From Roseimicrobium sp. ORNL1 (GTDB lineage Bacteria; Verrucomicrobiota; Verrucomicrobiia; Verrucomicrobiales; Verrucomicrobiaceae): a stretch of DNA of 64,000 nucleotides. Below the pieces are notes generated by a model, which worked only from the letters and a program-made list of their open reading frames with translations, searched no databases and was not told the DNA's origin. The stretch is taken from NCBI RefSeq assembly GCF_011044495.1, contig NZ_CP049143.1:7564001-7628000 (forward strand). Reading direction: 5' to 3'. Both the position numbers and the translations under genes were made by a program. Below, one piece after another: positions 36,031 through 44,763 of this stretch (its first letter is position 1; each line of letters begins with the position of its first letter).

Positions 36031-36090
36031 GCTGCGGACCAATCTTCCGGGGGACTGCCGGGACTCACCCGTCGCGGTCCTGCCTTCACC

Positions 36091-37509
36091 TCACGGCTCA
36101 AACTCCGGCCGGAAGGTGAACTCCAAAGGCACGCCCTCATCCGCGCCGAAGGTGACTGTCAGATGGTTGCCTGGTAGAGGGCGGGGGACACGTCCTTTGT
36201 AAATGAGGCCGTTGTCGGGATGATTGTCCACAAATCCCACGAGTTCCAACGGCTCGCGGTGGGTCGCGGCATGGTCAGAAACGGGCAAGCCCCCATTCCC
36301 TTGCGCATCGGCAGCGTGGAGCATGACGAGCACCTGTTTCTCCATGCGGGGGCTGATGGTGACGCGAAACGACACTGCAGAAGTTCCTTCGCTCTGGACG
36401 TCATCCAGCCGGACTTTGCGGCCCAGAAGGGTAAGCACTTCGTGATAAGGTTCGGTCGGGGTAGTCTCCAAACCTTCAACGGGCACCGGCACGCGTTGGA
36501 ACGTGACCTTCTCTGCGGGAGTATAGTCGCTATCGAGGTTTCGAAGCGCTCGGAACCGCACCCTCCATACTTGGGAATCATTCCAGAGCGCTCTTCCCAC
36601 CACCTCGGCTCCGCCGGAAGGGGTGCTTTTGGGCCAGTACGCGATATTGCTCTTGGAGTCCTCGATCAGCCATTCATAGAAGGAGTACCTTCGGTGGGCG
36701 GGCTCATGCCCGTCCACGTTCATCTCAAACCGAAGGCCACCAGTGAGTTGGCTGGCCACGCGGGAGCGCACCACCCGGGTAAGATTGAGGGTGTGATCAT
36801 GGCAGGCAGCCTTTGCTGGAAGTATCTGAGGCGTAAGAGGCGGTACGGGTGCGTCTTCTTGAAGAGCATTGCGGATTTTCATTTCGGCAACTACCTCTCC
36901 CAGCTTGCCATTGTCCCGCTGTTCCCAAGGTTGCTGTTCGGATTCACCTTCGCGACTTCTAACTCGGAGCTGTATGTGCTTTTGGTCCCTCGGCACGCAG
37001 CCCTCAAAAGCTACCCACGGGGTATCCCCGCTCTTCCCTGGAAAAGAGACGCGGTTGAAAGAAAACGGCCAGGTTTCAGATTCGTAGCCCTGGTCATCGA
37101 CCCAGAAGAACCGCCAGCTCTCTTCGTTGAATGTAGGACTCACTTCAAACCACAGCACCTGCCTGGATGCACAAGAAAAGTTCCTGGAGATGCCTCGCTT
37201 GCTGAGCGGAACGGGGAAGTGACGTTGGAGCGACCAAGGCAGCCTTTTCCACACGGACTCCCAGGCAGTCTTCTTCGGCTTGAGTTCGTAATCGTGACTA
37301 TTGAGCGGGTCGATACCTGCTGGACGCGAATTCTTCGGTTCAATGAATTCCAAAAATGTAATGGAGCTTCCATCAGGCAATCGCGCAGTGGTGGAGCCGT
37401 GTAGTACGAGCATGTAGGCAATCCATCCCCCGACAAGCATGATCGCTCCGGCTGCCCAAGGCCAGTGACGGCGCTTTGCTGGGGGCTCTGTAGTGACATT
37501 CTCGATCAT
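36091..37509 (-). CDS. Membrane-anchored hypothetical protein, paralogue 3 of three
   Basis: 472 residues: one TM segment (about 17-36, AAGAIMLVGGWIAYMLVLHG), then an extracytoplasmic region. Motifs shared with the next two genes are LPDGSSITFLEFIE, WRFFWVDDQGYESE, LNLTRVVRSRVASQ plus a Gly-Leu-Arg-Phe-Glu-Met stretch, and the terminal EFTFRPEF. It ends in -EFTFRPEFEP. No known domain was recognised. The three paralogues lie in a row on the minus strand, each separated by 57 bp, suggesting tandem duplication and a shared operon. The mature domain repeats look beta-rich. Function unknown. Confidence 0.75.
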   Translation of the reverse strand: MIENVTTEPPAKRRHWPWAAGAIMLVGGWIAYMLVLHGSTTARLPDGSSITFLEFIEPKNSRPAGIDPLNSHDYELKPKKTAWESVWKRLPWSLQRHFPVPLSKRGISRNFSCASRQVLWFEVSPTFNEESWRFFWVDDQGYESETWPFSFNRVSFPGKSGDTPWVAFEGCVPRDQKHIQLRVRSREGESEQQPWEQRDNGKLGEVVAEMKIRNALQEDAPVPPLTPQILPAKAACHDHTLNLTRVVRSRVASQLTGGLRFEMNVDGHEPAHRRYSFYEWLIEDSKSNIAYWPKSTPSGGAEVVGRALWNDSQVWRVRFRALRNLDSDYTPAEKVTFQRVPVPVEGLETTPTEPYHEVLTLLGRKVRLDDVQSEGTSAVSFRVTISPRMEKQVLVMLHAADAQGNGGLPVSDHAATHREPLELVGFVDNHPDNGLIYKGRVPRPLPGNHLTVTFGADEGVPLEFTFRPEFEP

Positions 37510-37566
37510 GATCGCAGCCTGTTCATGACAGGTGCCATCCGCAAATCAAGACCATGCCCCTATTCT

Positions 37567-38961
37567 TTACTGCTCAAACTCCGGCCGGAAGGTGAACTCC
37601 AGAGGCACGGCTTGTTGCAAGCCGAAGGTGAAGTTCATTTCTTCGAGTCCCGTGGGGCGCGGGTTGCGCATTTGATAGCGCACTTGAAACACCGTGTGCT
37701 TGCTGTTCCGTTCTATAGCGTAGGCGGAAGTCCCCAGAAACATGGGTGAAATTGGAGACAACGGCCTTCCTTGTCCGTCCGCCACATTGAGCATCAGCAG
37801 GTCACGACCACCGACAGGGGGCGTGACGGTGATTTTGAAGTTAACCATGTCGCTGCCGATTTCCACGGAGTCCACCTGAAGGCGGTGGCCTTTCACGGTG
37901 TAGGATTCCGTCCAGGGATAGACTTGGGGTGTGGCCTGCCCTGCGGGCGGAGGAGAAACCGGGAGGCGCTGGATCACGAACTTCTCGTCTGGCGCAAAGT
38001 CCTTCTCCAGATAGCGGCAGGCGCGGACTCGTGCCTTCCAGACTGGTGCATCACTCCACAGGGCGCTGCTGAAAAAGTGATTTTTGTCAGGACTGTTGAG
38101 ATAGTTCGCTGTCATGGTGGTGCCAGCAGCGTTTTCAAAAATCCAGTCGTGAAGCTGAAACTTGCTGGCGATGGGGAGGCCATCATCAAGATGCATTTCA
38201 AATCGCAGTCCTCGAGTGGGCTGGCTTACAACCCGGGAACGAACCACCCTTGAAAGAGTGACGGTGTGATCACCACACGGAACAGTCACCGGCAGCATTT
38301 GAGGGGTGAGGGAATGGACGGCCTCGCGACGGTACAACGGATTGTTCAACCACATGTCAGCGGCGAGCCCACCCAAGTCGCGAGGGCTATTGGGGCGCCA
38401 TTGCTCGCCGGCACGACTTCGGATCCTCAAGTGCAACTTCCTTCCTCCCGTGGGCATGCATCCCTCCACCACCAGCCACGCGGAAGCAGGTGCCGCCGAA
38501 GACGCAACGGCCTCAGATTCGTAGCCTTGCTCATCCACCCAAAAGAACCGCCACTGCTGGTGATCAAACTTGTCGCTCACCATGAACCACACCGATTGTT
38601 TGCTGGCAGAGTCGAATGCCAGCGAAACAAAATCGGCCTGCCGGGGCTCAGGGACGAAGCGACGCAGGGTATCGGGCAGGCGCTTCCACATGGGTTCCCA
38701 CTCGCTCTGAAAGGGACCACGCCCGTGCTCATAGATCGGTGGCAGCCAGGGATCTGCCGACGCGGCGGTGCCTCGGGCTTCGGCGACTTCCACAAACGTA
38801 AGGGTGTTGCCATCGGGGAGAGTGACTGAAGAACGCGCTTGGGTGGCCACCAAATAAGCGAACCAAACGACCAGGAGTACCACCAGCGAAAGCACCACCA
38901 TCATGGGCCATCGCTTTCGACTGTTCTTGTTCTCCCGCGGGGTCTGGGCCTCGGTCGTCAT
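37567..38961 (-). CDS. Membrane-anchored hypothetical protein, paralogue 2 of three
   Basis: 464 residues with an N-terminal TM (about 20-42, MMVVLSLVVLLVVWFAYLVA) and a long outer part. It shares with its neighbours LPDGNTLTFVEVAEA, WRFFWVDEQGYESEA, TLSRVVRSRVVSQPT and the C-terminal EFTFRPEFEQ. It therefore belongs to the same unknown family. Order of transcription is paralogue 1, 2, 3 and each gap is 57 bp. The similarity to the other two is spread along the whole length, so these are full-length copies, not domain fragments. Function unknown. Confidence 0.75.
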   Translation of the reverse strand: MTTEAQTPRENKNSRKRWPMMVVLSLVVLLVVWFAYLVATQARSSVTLPDGNTLTFVEVAEARGTAASADPWLPPIYEHGRGPFQSEWEPMWKRLPDTLRRFVPEPRQADFVSLAFDSASKQSVWFMVSDKFDHQQWRFFWVDEQGYESEAVASSAAPASAWLVVEGCMPTGGRKLHLRIRSRAGEQWRPNSPRDLGGLAADMWLNNPLYRREAVHSLTPQMLPVTVPCGDHTVTLSRVVRSRVVSQPTRGLRFEMHLDDGLPIASKFQLHDWIFENAAGTTMTANYLNSPDKNHFFSSALWSDAPVWKARVRACRYLEKDFAPDEKFVIQRLPVSPPPAGQATPQVYPWTESYTVKGHRLQVDSVEIGSDMVNFKITVTPPVGGRDLLMLNVADGQGRPLSPISPMFLGTSAYAIERNSKHTVFQVRYQMRNPRPTGLEEMNFTFGLQQAVPLEFTFRPEFEQ

Positions 38962-39018
38962 TCTACTTCAGGTTTGGTGCAAACATTGGAAAATGCAGAG
39001 TGTCCAGGATCCGGGACA

Positions 39019-40413
39019 CTACGGCTTGAATTCCGGTCGGAAGGTGAACTCCACCGGCGTGACTTCTTTGAATGCAAAGGTCAGGGTCAGGGTGTTGCCC
39101 ACGGCAGGCCGGCGACACCGGCCCATGAGCTTGCTGGCGGTGCTCCCCAATTCTTCCAAATGAAGAGAGGCGGCATGTTTTTCCCGGCCATAGGAAGTCT
39201 GGGAGGTCTGGCTTCCTGATTCGTCGGCGGCATGCAGCATCTGCAGACTATGACCGTTTACGGGGGGGCTGATCGTGATTGGAAACACCACCTCGTTCGG
39301 CCCCCTCGACTTCACATCGCCGAGGCGGATCGTATGCCCGCCGATGGTTTTTTCGCAGTGCCAGCCCACGGAAGTCCAGCCTTTGAAGCCTGCTGGCGGG
39401 GGCATGGGCATGGGATCCAGCACGAAGATTTCGTCCGCGCTGTAGTACTTTGGATCCTCGTACACCGGCACAAAGCGGATCCTCCACACGGTTGTGTCAC
39501 TCCACGGCGCGCAGTCCCACTCCTGGCCTTTGCCAGAGAAGGTGCCGCTGACCGGAATCATCACGTTGCCAGTTCCGTCTTCGATGGTCCAATCACGCAT
39601 GTCGAATCGACCATCCTTCGAGCCCGGGCCATCGAGGTGCAGGTCCAGATGCAGGCCGAGAGTGGGTACACTGACGACGCGCGGCCGCATCGCTCCAGCC
39701 AGGGTGAACGTGTGCTCACCTATGCCGACCTTCGCTGGAAGCGTCTGCGCGGTCATGGCGGGGGCTGGAGTGTTGCTTCGCAGGGGGTTGCGGAATTTTA
39801 CCTCCGCGACGACTTCGCCCAGGACACCTTTGCCGCTGAAACTTTGCTCTTCGCCTTTCTTGGATCTCACTTTCAGGTGCAGCAGCTTCTGGCTGCGGGG
39901 CACATTGCCTTCCATCCCGAGCCAGGCGCCGTGATACTCGATGAACCGGGAGTTCGCCTCGGTCTCATATCCCTGGTCATCCACCCAGAAAAATCTCCAT
40001 TGGCTTTCTTCAAAGGGCCCATCAATGGCAAACCACAACGCAGACCGCACCGGGGAGTTAAATCCGCTCGCCATCCCCGGAGTAGCGCGCTCACCGGGAA
40101 GGAGACGGTCCAGGCGTTCGGGAAGCCATCCCCGAAGTTTATCCACCATGCCGACTGGGATCTCGTACCCATGGGTGTAAACAGGCAGGCCTGAGCCATT
40201 CTCGTGCAGACTCCCCCTCGTCTTGCTTTCCACGGCTTCCAAGAAAATGATCCTGGTGCCTCCTGGCAGATGCAGGATCGCCGGCTTCCGGGACATGAGC
40301 ATGTAGCAGGCCCAGGCTGCCAGGCAAAGAACCCCCAAGCCGATGACGAGCCCAAGACGGCGCTTTTCATGAGTCTGCGACCCGGCTTGAGCGTGAGCCT
40401 TTTCCTCTTCCAT
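39019..40413 (-). CDS. Membrane-anchored hypothetical protein, paralogue 1 of three
   Basis: 464 residues, TM near 23-40 (LGLVIGLGVLCLAAWACYML), then the same modules as its two neighbours: LPGGTRIIFLEAVES, WRFFWVDDQGYETEA, FTLAGAMRPRVVSVPT and the C-terminal EFTFRPEFKP. It is the first gene in the run and divergent from the Tat-exported amidohydrolase, 118 bp away, so the promoter probably lies between them. A hairpin (38999-39020, seven base-pair stem) directly follows its stop codon. Function unknown. Confidence 0.75.
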   Translation of the reverse strand: MEEEKAHAQAGSQTHEKRRLGLVIGLGVLCLAAWACYMLMSRKPAILHLPGGTRIIFLEAVESKTRGSLHENGSGLPVYTHGYEIPVGMVDKLRGWLPERLDRLLPGERATPGMASGFNSPVRSALWFAIDGPFEESQWRFFWVDDQGYETEANSRFIEYHGAWLGMEGNVPRSQKLLHLKVRSKKGEEQSFSGKGVLGEVVAEVKFRNPLRSNTPAPAMTAQTLPAKVGIGEHTFTLAGAMRPRVVSVPTLGLHLDLHLDGPGSKDGRFDMRDWTIEDGTGNVMIPVSGTFSGKGQEWDCAPWSDTTVWRIRFVPVYEDPKYYSADEIFVLDPMPMPPPAGFKGWTSVGWHCEKTIGGHTIRLGDVKSRGPNEVVFPITISPPVNGHSLQMLHAADESGSQTSQTSYGREKHAASLHLEELGSTASKLMGRCRRPAVGNTLTLTFAFKEVTPVEFTFRPEFKP

Positions 40414-40531
40414 GGCGGCATCGTGCCAACTTCCTCACTGCTAGGCAATGCTCCTGTGACCGGAACTGGTAGTCCTGTAGCAGGCGCTGCGTTGGAAGGA
40501 AAAAGATTCCACCACACGGCGTTCCCCTCCC

Positions 40532-41515
40532 ATGCCCGCTCGTGCTCCCCTCGCCCTCACCCGTCGCCGTTGGTTGGCCGCTTCGTCTGCCGCGTTGCTT
40601 GGTAGTGTCTGTGAGAAACACAGTGCGCTCCTGGCCCAAGCGACGTCGGCGTCAGCTCGGCCGGAACTCATCGACATTCACCAGCACACGAACTACCACG
40701 GGCGCAGCGACGCGGACCTGATCAAACACCAGGAAGCGATGGGTGTGACGAAGACCATCCTGCTGCCGGCGGGCTCGGATGCACTGCGCCCCTCCACGCA
40801 CAATGGCAAATCGTTTGGTCTCGCCGCGCGCGTGCTGGGCAATGAGGCGGCGTATCGCCTCGTGAAGGAATACCCGGACAAGTTTGTCTTCTGCGCAAAT
40901 GAGGTCACGGATCTGGAGAATGCCATCCCCGTGATGGAGAAGTACCTCAAGCTCGGCGCGTGCGGCATCGGCGAGCAGAAGTTCAGTGTGGAGTGCGACT
41001 CGGCGGAGAGCCTGAAGATGTATGACCTCGCCAAGGCGTATGGCGTGCCGGTGCTGCTCCACTTCCAGTACAAGACGTACAACCTCGGCTACGAGCGTTT
41101 TTACCAGGTACTGGAAAAATATCCCACGGTGAATTTCATCGCCCATGCCCAGACCACGTGGGGCAATGTCGATGCCGCGCACAAGCAGGAGAACCTGTAT
41201 CCCACGGGCAAGGTCACGCCGGGAGGGCTCACGGACAAGTGGCTCACGAATTATCCGAACTTCTTCGCGGATCTCTCCGCTGGCTCCGGGCTCAATGCCT
41301 TCACCCGCGACGAGGAACACGGCGCCGCCTTCTTCATGAGGCACCAGGACAAGCTTCTCTACGGCAGCGACTGCCAGGATGCGCTGGGTGTGCCCGAGGA
41401 GAAAAACTGCTGTGGCAGCAAGATGATCGCCCTCATCCGAAAGCTGGTACCGGATGAAGGCGCGCGGCAGAAGATTTTTTCGGGCAATACGAAGCGCGTC
41501 TTCAAGCTGGCTTGA
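40532..41515 (+). CDS. Amidohydrolase-related TIM-barrel protein, Tat-exported
   Basis: 327 residues with a Tat signal (TRRRWLAASSAALLGS, near 10-24). The mature part fits the amidohydrolase_2 metal-dependent barrel: IDIHQHTNYH (HxH near 50-52), GACGIGEQKFSVECDSAESL, VPVLLHFQYKT, FIAHAQTTWGN and LLYGSDCQDALG (final Asp). The sub-family acts on cyclic amides, decarboxylation substrates or lactones; the substrate is unknown. It is probably periplasmic. It is 118 bp from the divergent paralogue cluster and followed at 49 bp by the Fpg-like gene. Leader is pyrimidine-rich. Confidence 0.85.
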   Translation: MPARAPLALTRRRWLAASSAALLGSVCEKHSALLAQATSASARPELIDIHQHTNYHGRSDADLIKHQEAMGVTKTILLPAGSDALRPSTHNGKSFGLAARVLGNEAAYRLVKEYPDKFVFCANEVTDLENAIPVMEKYLKLGACGIGEQKFSVECDSAESLKMYDLAKAYGVPVLLHFQYKTYNLGYERFYQVLEKYPTVNFIAHAQTTWGNVDAAHKQENLYPTGKVTPGGLTDKWLTNYPNFFADLSAGSGLNAFTRDEEHGAAFFMRHQDKLLYGSDCQDALGVPEEKNCCGSKMIALIRKLVPDEGARQKIFSGNTKRVFKLA

Positions 41516-41564
41516 CCCGAGCGTCGGGGTTGACCCATGCGGATTCGAAGCGATATGATGCCGC

Positions 41565-42365
41565 ATGCCTGAGCTCGCGGAAGTCTTCTACTACGCGAAG
41601 CAGTGGGATGCGGGAAAAGACAAACGCATCACTGCGCTGGACATCCGATCCAGGACGCGGGTCTTCCGCGCGACGGACACGGCGGCACTCTCCGAAGGGC
41701 TGGCCGGTGCGAAGCTGCTGCGCACGCGCACGCACGGAAAGCAGATGCTTTTTGAGTTCAGCAAGGGCCAGTGGCTCACGATTCACCTCGGCATGACAGG
41801 CGAGCTCGCTGCCAAGCCGGAACCGTATGAGCCAGCGAGGCACGACCATCTCGTGCTGCACACGCGCACCCATGCCATGATCTTCACGGACCCGCGGCAG
41901 TTCGGCTCGGTGCAGTATCACCAGGGCAAGTCCCCTCCCCCGGCCTGGCTCACGCTGCCGCCCCAGCCCATGGATGAGGGCTTCACCGTGCCCCGGTTGC
42001 GGGAGGTCCTGCAACGCCACGCCCGCCAGCCCCTGAAGGCCCTCTTGCTCGATCAACGGTGGTTTCCAGGCATCGGAAACTGGATGGCGGACGAAATCCT
42101 CTGGCAGATGAAGTTGCCACCACACCTCCTCGCGGGATCGCTCGATGAAAAGGACGCGAGTGCCCTGCACCGTACCATTCGCAAGGTGTGCCGCGTGGCT
42201 CTCAAAACGATCGGCGTGGACTGGGACGACCCCCCGCTGAACTGGCTCTTCCGCTACCGCTGGGAAGACGGGCACTGCTGCCCCCGCTGCGAGGCGGAGC
42301 TGGTACGCGAATCCGTGCGCGGCAGGACCGCGTGCTGGTGTCCCGTGTGCCAGCGGGCGCGTTAG
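41565..42365 (+). CDS. Fpg/Nei-family DNA glycosylase
   Basis: 266 residues with N-terminal PELAEV after the Met: the catalytic Pro1 and Glu2 of the mature enzyme are present, with Ala in place of the usual Pro at the fourth position (PELPEV in the standard form). Lys59 in THGKQMLFEF is the conserved substrate-contact lysine, and GIGNWMADEILW is the helix-two-turn-helix. The C-terminal zinc finger is CCPRC then CWCPVCQ. The family removes oxidised bases such as 8-oxoG and cleaves the abasic site. It is shorter than classic Fpg only slightly. It stands alone downstream of the amidohydrolase gene. Confidence 0.92.
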   Translation: MPELAEVFYYAKQWDAGKDKRITALDIRSRTRVFRATDTAALSEGLAGAKLLRTRTHGKQMLFEFSKGQWLTIHLGMTGELAAKPEPYEPARHDHLVLHTRTHAMIFTDPRQFGSVQYHQGKSPPPAWLTLPPQPMDEGFTVPRLREVLQRHARQPLKALLLDQRWFPGIGNWMADEILWQMKLPPHLLAGSLDEKDASALHRTIRKVCRVALKTIGVDWDDPPLNWLFRYRWEDGHCCPRCEAELVRESVRGRTACWCPVCQRAR

Positions 42366-42481
42366 GGCTTCGGCCTTGCGGCGGCTCCGTTTCCAGACTG
42401 GCTCCGTTGCAGGTCAGTTGACCGTGGCTCCGCGAGAGATACTTCTTCACCACCCCTTCCCATCACCCTTCTCCCAATCCC

Positions 42482-43378
42482 TTGACCGCGAATATCTTCC
42501 CCTTGAAGGGTCCCTCCTTGGGGCTGCCGACTTCCAGTGCTCCTCTCCATGCTGACCCCGGTCCACCGTGTGAGATCGGCAAGGCGCAGATCTCTTCCCT
42601 GCGATCTCTGGGTCACAAGCTTGAGCGATTTCTCGCCGCCCGGGAGACAGTGCACAGGAAGATCCTTCAGGATGAAGCCTTTGCCTCCGTGAGAGCGTGG
42701 CTCGGAGAGGGTTCTTCGCCGCCGGTTGCTTTGGCAGGAGATGGCACCTTCGTGTCCGTGTTCCTTCGGCAGGAAACGGGGGTTCGCTTGGGCGCTGTGA
42801 TGCTTCCTACTGAGGTGGCCACCCAGGTGCTCACCTTGTGGAGGCAAACCGACCCCGAGGCGCCCAAGGTGCTGCCACCACTCCTGCCGACGCCCCCAGA
42901 TGCTGCTGCACCCCTGTGGATGGCGCTGCTGCGGTTGCGTCCCTTGCGGGGCGTGTGGGAGTCCGTACTGCGCCGGGACCATTTCGAAACGCTGCTGCAG
43001 ATCTCCCCCGATGCGTGGCTGCTCGATCCCACTCCCCTGCCTCCCGGTTCGGTGATTCCCCGTCTGGAGCTTCCTTGCTGGGACCGGCTGCCCCACCTGC
43101 AGCACGCGGGTCGGCAGTTTGCCATCAGCGCACCCGGCACCATCGACGGGGCCAATGAATTGAGCGAGGGTGCTCCGGCGGAGTCATGGGCCACCGCGGT
43201 GCATGCCGCGCTGGAATCGACCACCGCGGAACCGCACATCCTGGTGGAACTGCCACGCACCCCCGCGTCCTGGTTGCTCGCGGTGTATGAGAAGAAGGGT
43301 ACCCGCGTAGATGCGCGTGGTTTCCTCTCTCTCAGCAAAACCCAAGACAGAGCCTGGCAGGCGGCAAGGGTCAGGTAG
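42482..43378 (+). CDS. Hypothetical protein
   Basis: About 298 residues, reading from a TTG at 42482 because no in-frame ATG lies near; the true start could be elsewhere. The sequence is rich in Pro and Leu with a few recognisable blocks (SLRSLGHKLERFLAARETVH, GVRLGAVMLPTEVATQVL, WMALLRLRPLRGVWESVLRR) but fits no family I know, and has no signal peptide or TM segment. Codon usage and the absence of stops support it over the antisense frame. Positioned between the Fpg-like gene and a repeat element. Function unknown. Confidence 0.55.
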   Translation: MTANIFPLKGPSLGLPTSSAPLHADPGPPCEIGKAQISSLRSLGHKLERFLAARETVHRKILQDEAFASVRAWLGEGSSPPVALAGDGTFVSVFLRQETGVRLGAVMLPTEVATQVLTLWRQTDPEAPKVLPPLLPTPPDAAAPLWMALLRLRPLRGVWESVLRRDHFETLLQISPDAWLLDPTPLPPGSVIPRLELPCWDRLPHLQHAGRQFAISAPGTIDGANELSEGAPAESWATAVHAALESTTAEPHILVELPRTPASWLLAVYEKKGTRVDARGFLSLSKTQDRAWQAARVR

Positions 43379-43406
43379 TAGCTGTTGGCATAGGCGAGCG
43401 GCGAAC

Positions 43407-43560
43407 TTGGAGTGCTGGAGCTTGCTCCAGCTTTCCGCAGGCAGCTTGCTGCCGTGAAGCCAGAGAAGTGACTGCTATTCTCAAGGGTATCTGCATCTTG
43501 GGTAGGTTCACGCAGAGCAAGCTCTGCTCCCGAAAGCTGGAGCAAGCTCCAGCACTCCAA
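43407..43560. repeat. BIME-like inverted-repeat element (family D)
   Basis: Arms 43407-43435 and 43532-43560 are perfect reverse complements over 29 bases. Each arm contains its own palindrome CTGGAGCTTGCTCCAG, so each folds on itself too. Inner hairpins GGCAGCTTGCTGCC and GCAGAGCAAGCTCTGC occur in the 96-base core. It lies between two genes on the same strand. Confidence 0.85.
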
Positions 43561-43677
43561 ATCACTGAACCGCTCTCGATGCGTGTGTGGCAGTCTCGGA
43601 AACTTGAAGCTTGTGCATCCAATGCGCATCGCTCAGCATCGCTTCCCGACTTCACTCATCTCTCTTCATTCATGATC

Positions 43678-44676
43678 ATGAACGTCTCCTGCCCCTCCTC
43701 GTCTTCGCCTTCGTCGTCCCGCCGTTCCTTCCTGAAACACGCCGCTGCCTTCGGCGCTGCTGCCTTGACCCAGCCGGCCGCCAGCGTCTTCGCTGCCGCG
43801 GAGAAGAAGGAACCCTTCAAGATCTCCCTCGCGCAGTGGTCGCTCAACAAGCGCTTCTTCAAGAAGCCCGGTGCGGAGCCACTCGACAATCTCGACTTCG
43901 CCAAGACCGCGAAGAAACTCGGTATCGACGGCATCGAGTACGTGAACCAGATGTTCATGGACAAGGCGGAGGACAAATCCTACCTCAGCGAAATGAAGAC
44001 ACGCGCCGAAGGTGAAGGCGTGAAGAGCCTGCTTATCATGTGCGACCGCGAAGGCAACCTCGGTGATCCTGATGACGCGAAGCGCAAGGCCACGGTGGCG
44101 AATCATCTCAAGTGGCTGGATGCCGCGAAGTTGCTCGAATGCCACAGCATCCGCGTGAATGCCGCCAGCGATCCCAAGCTCAGCTGGGACGAACAGGCCA
44201 AGCTCGCCGCAGATGGCTTGCATGCCTTGTGTCTGGAAGGCGAACAGCGCGGTCTCTACGTCGTGGTGGAGAACCATGGCGGTCTCTCCTCGAATGGCAA
44301 GTGGCTCACCCAGGTGATGAAGCAGGCCGACCATCCGCGTGTGGGCATTCTCCCGGACTTCGGCAACTTCTACACGAATCGTGAAAAGGCGGAGCTCTAC
44401 AATCCCTACCAGGGCCTGCGCGAGTTCATGCCCTGGGTGAAGCAGGCCGTCAGCGCCAAGTCCTTCGATTGGGACACCGGTGCCGGCAAGTTCTACACGG
44501 AAGATCGCCGCGAGCCCCGTGAGATCACCCTCGACTTTGAGCGCCTCATCAAAATAGTCGTGGGCGCTGGGTACAACGGCTACATCGGTGTGGAATACGA
44601 AGGCCAGAAGCACTCCGAGGAAGAAGGCATCATCCGCACCCGCCAGGCGCTCGAGGAGCTGCGTGGGATGGTGTAG
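43678..44676 (+). CDS. Tat-exported sugar phosphate isomerase/epimerase-like protein
   Basis: 332 residues from the ATG at 43678 (43672 is 2 codons earlier), placed just before a Tat signal (SRRSFLKHAAAFGAAAL). The mature protein fits the xylose-isomerase-like TIM barrel: KISLAQWSLNKRFFKK, KLGIDGIEYVNQMF, SIRVNAASDPKLSWDEQAK, VVVENHGGLSSNG, VGILPDFGNFYT and YIGVEYEGQKHSEEEGI, with metal-ligand Glu, Asp, His and Glu in these blocks. Family members act on sugars or cyclitols; many of the Tat-exported ones in PVC bacteria are uncharacterised. Start is preceded by a pyrimidine tract; a 292-bp non-coding stretch separates it from the upstream gene. Confidence 0.88.
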   Translation: MNVSCPSSSSPSSSRRSFLKHAAAFGAAALTQPAASVFAAAEKKEPFKISLAQWSLNKRFFKKPGAEPLDNLDFAKTAKKLGIDGIEYVNQMFMDKAEDKSYLSEMKTRAEGEGVKSLLIMCDREGNLGDPDDAKRKATVANHLKWLDAAKLLECHSIRVNAASDPKLSWDEQAKLAADGLHALCLEGEQRGLYVVVENHGGLSSNGKWLTQVMKQADHPRVGILPDFGNFYTNREKAELYNPYQGLREFMPWVKQAVSAKSFDWDTGAGKFYTEDRREPREITLDFERLIKIVVGAGYNGYIGVEYEGQKHSEEEGIIRTRQALEELRGMV

Positions 44677-44763
44677 GATACCGTATCACTTCGTCGCGAT
44701 GTCACGCGCCAGAGTTGGCGTGTGGCATTGGCTTGTCAGCCTTGAGGGAGTCGTCCTCTAGCC

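Noticed and set aside
36220-37404. A 394-codon plus-strand frame, and similar ones opposite the other paralogues
   Set aside because: The minus-strand proteins share clear motifs in all three copies, while the plus frames do not align with each other.
42667-43629. A 320-codon open frame on the minus strand
   Set aside because: It is Ser/Arg-rich, antisense to the plus-strand hypothetical gene, and runs into the repeat element at 43407; both points argue against a real gene.
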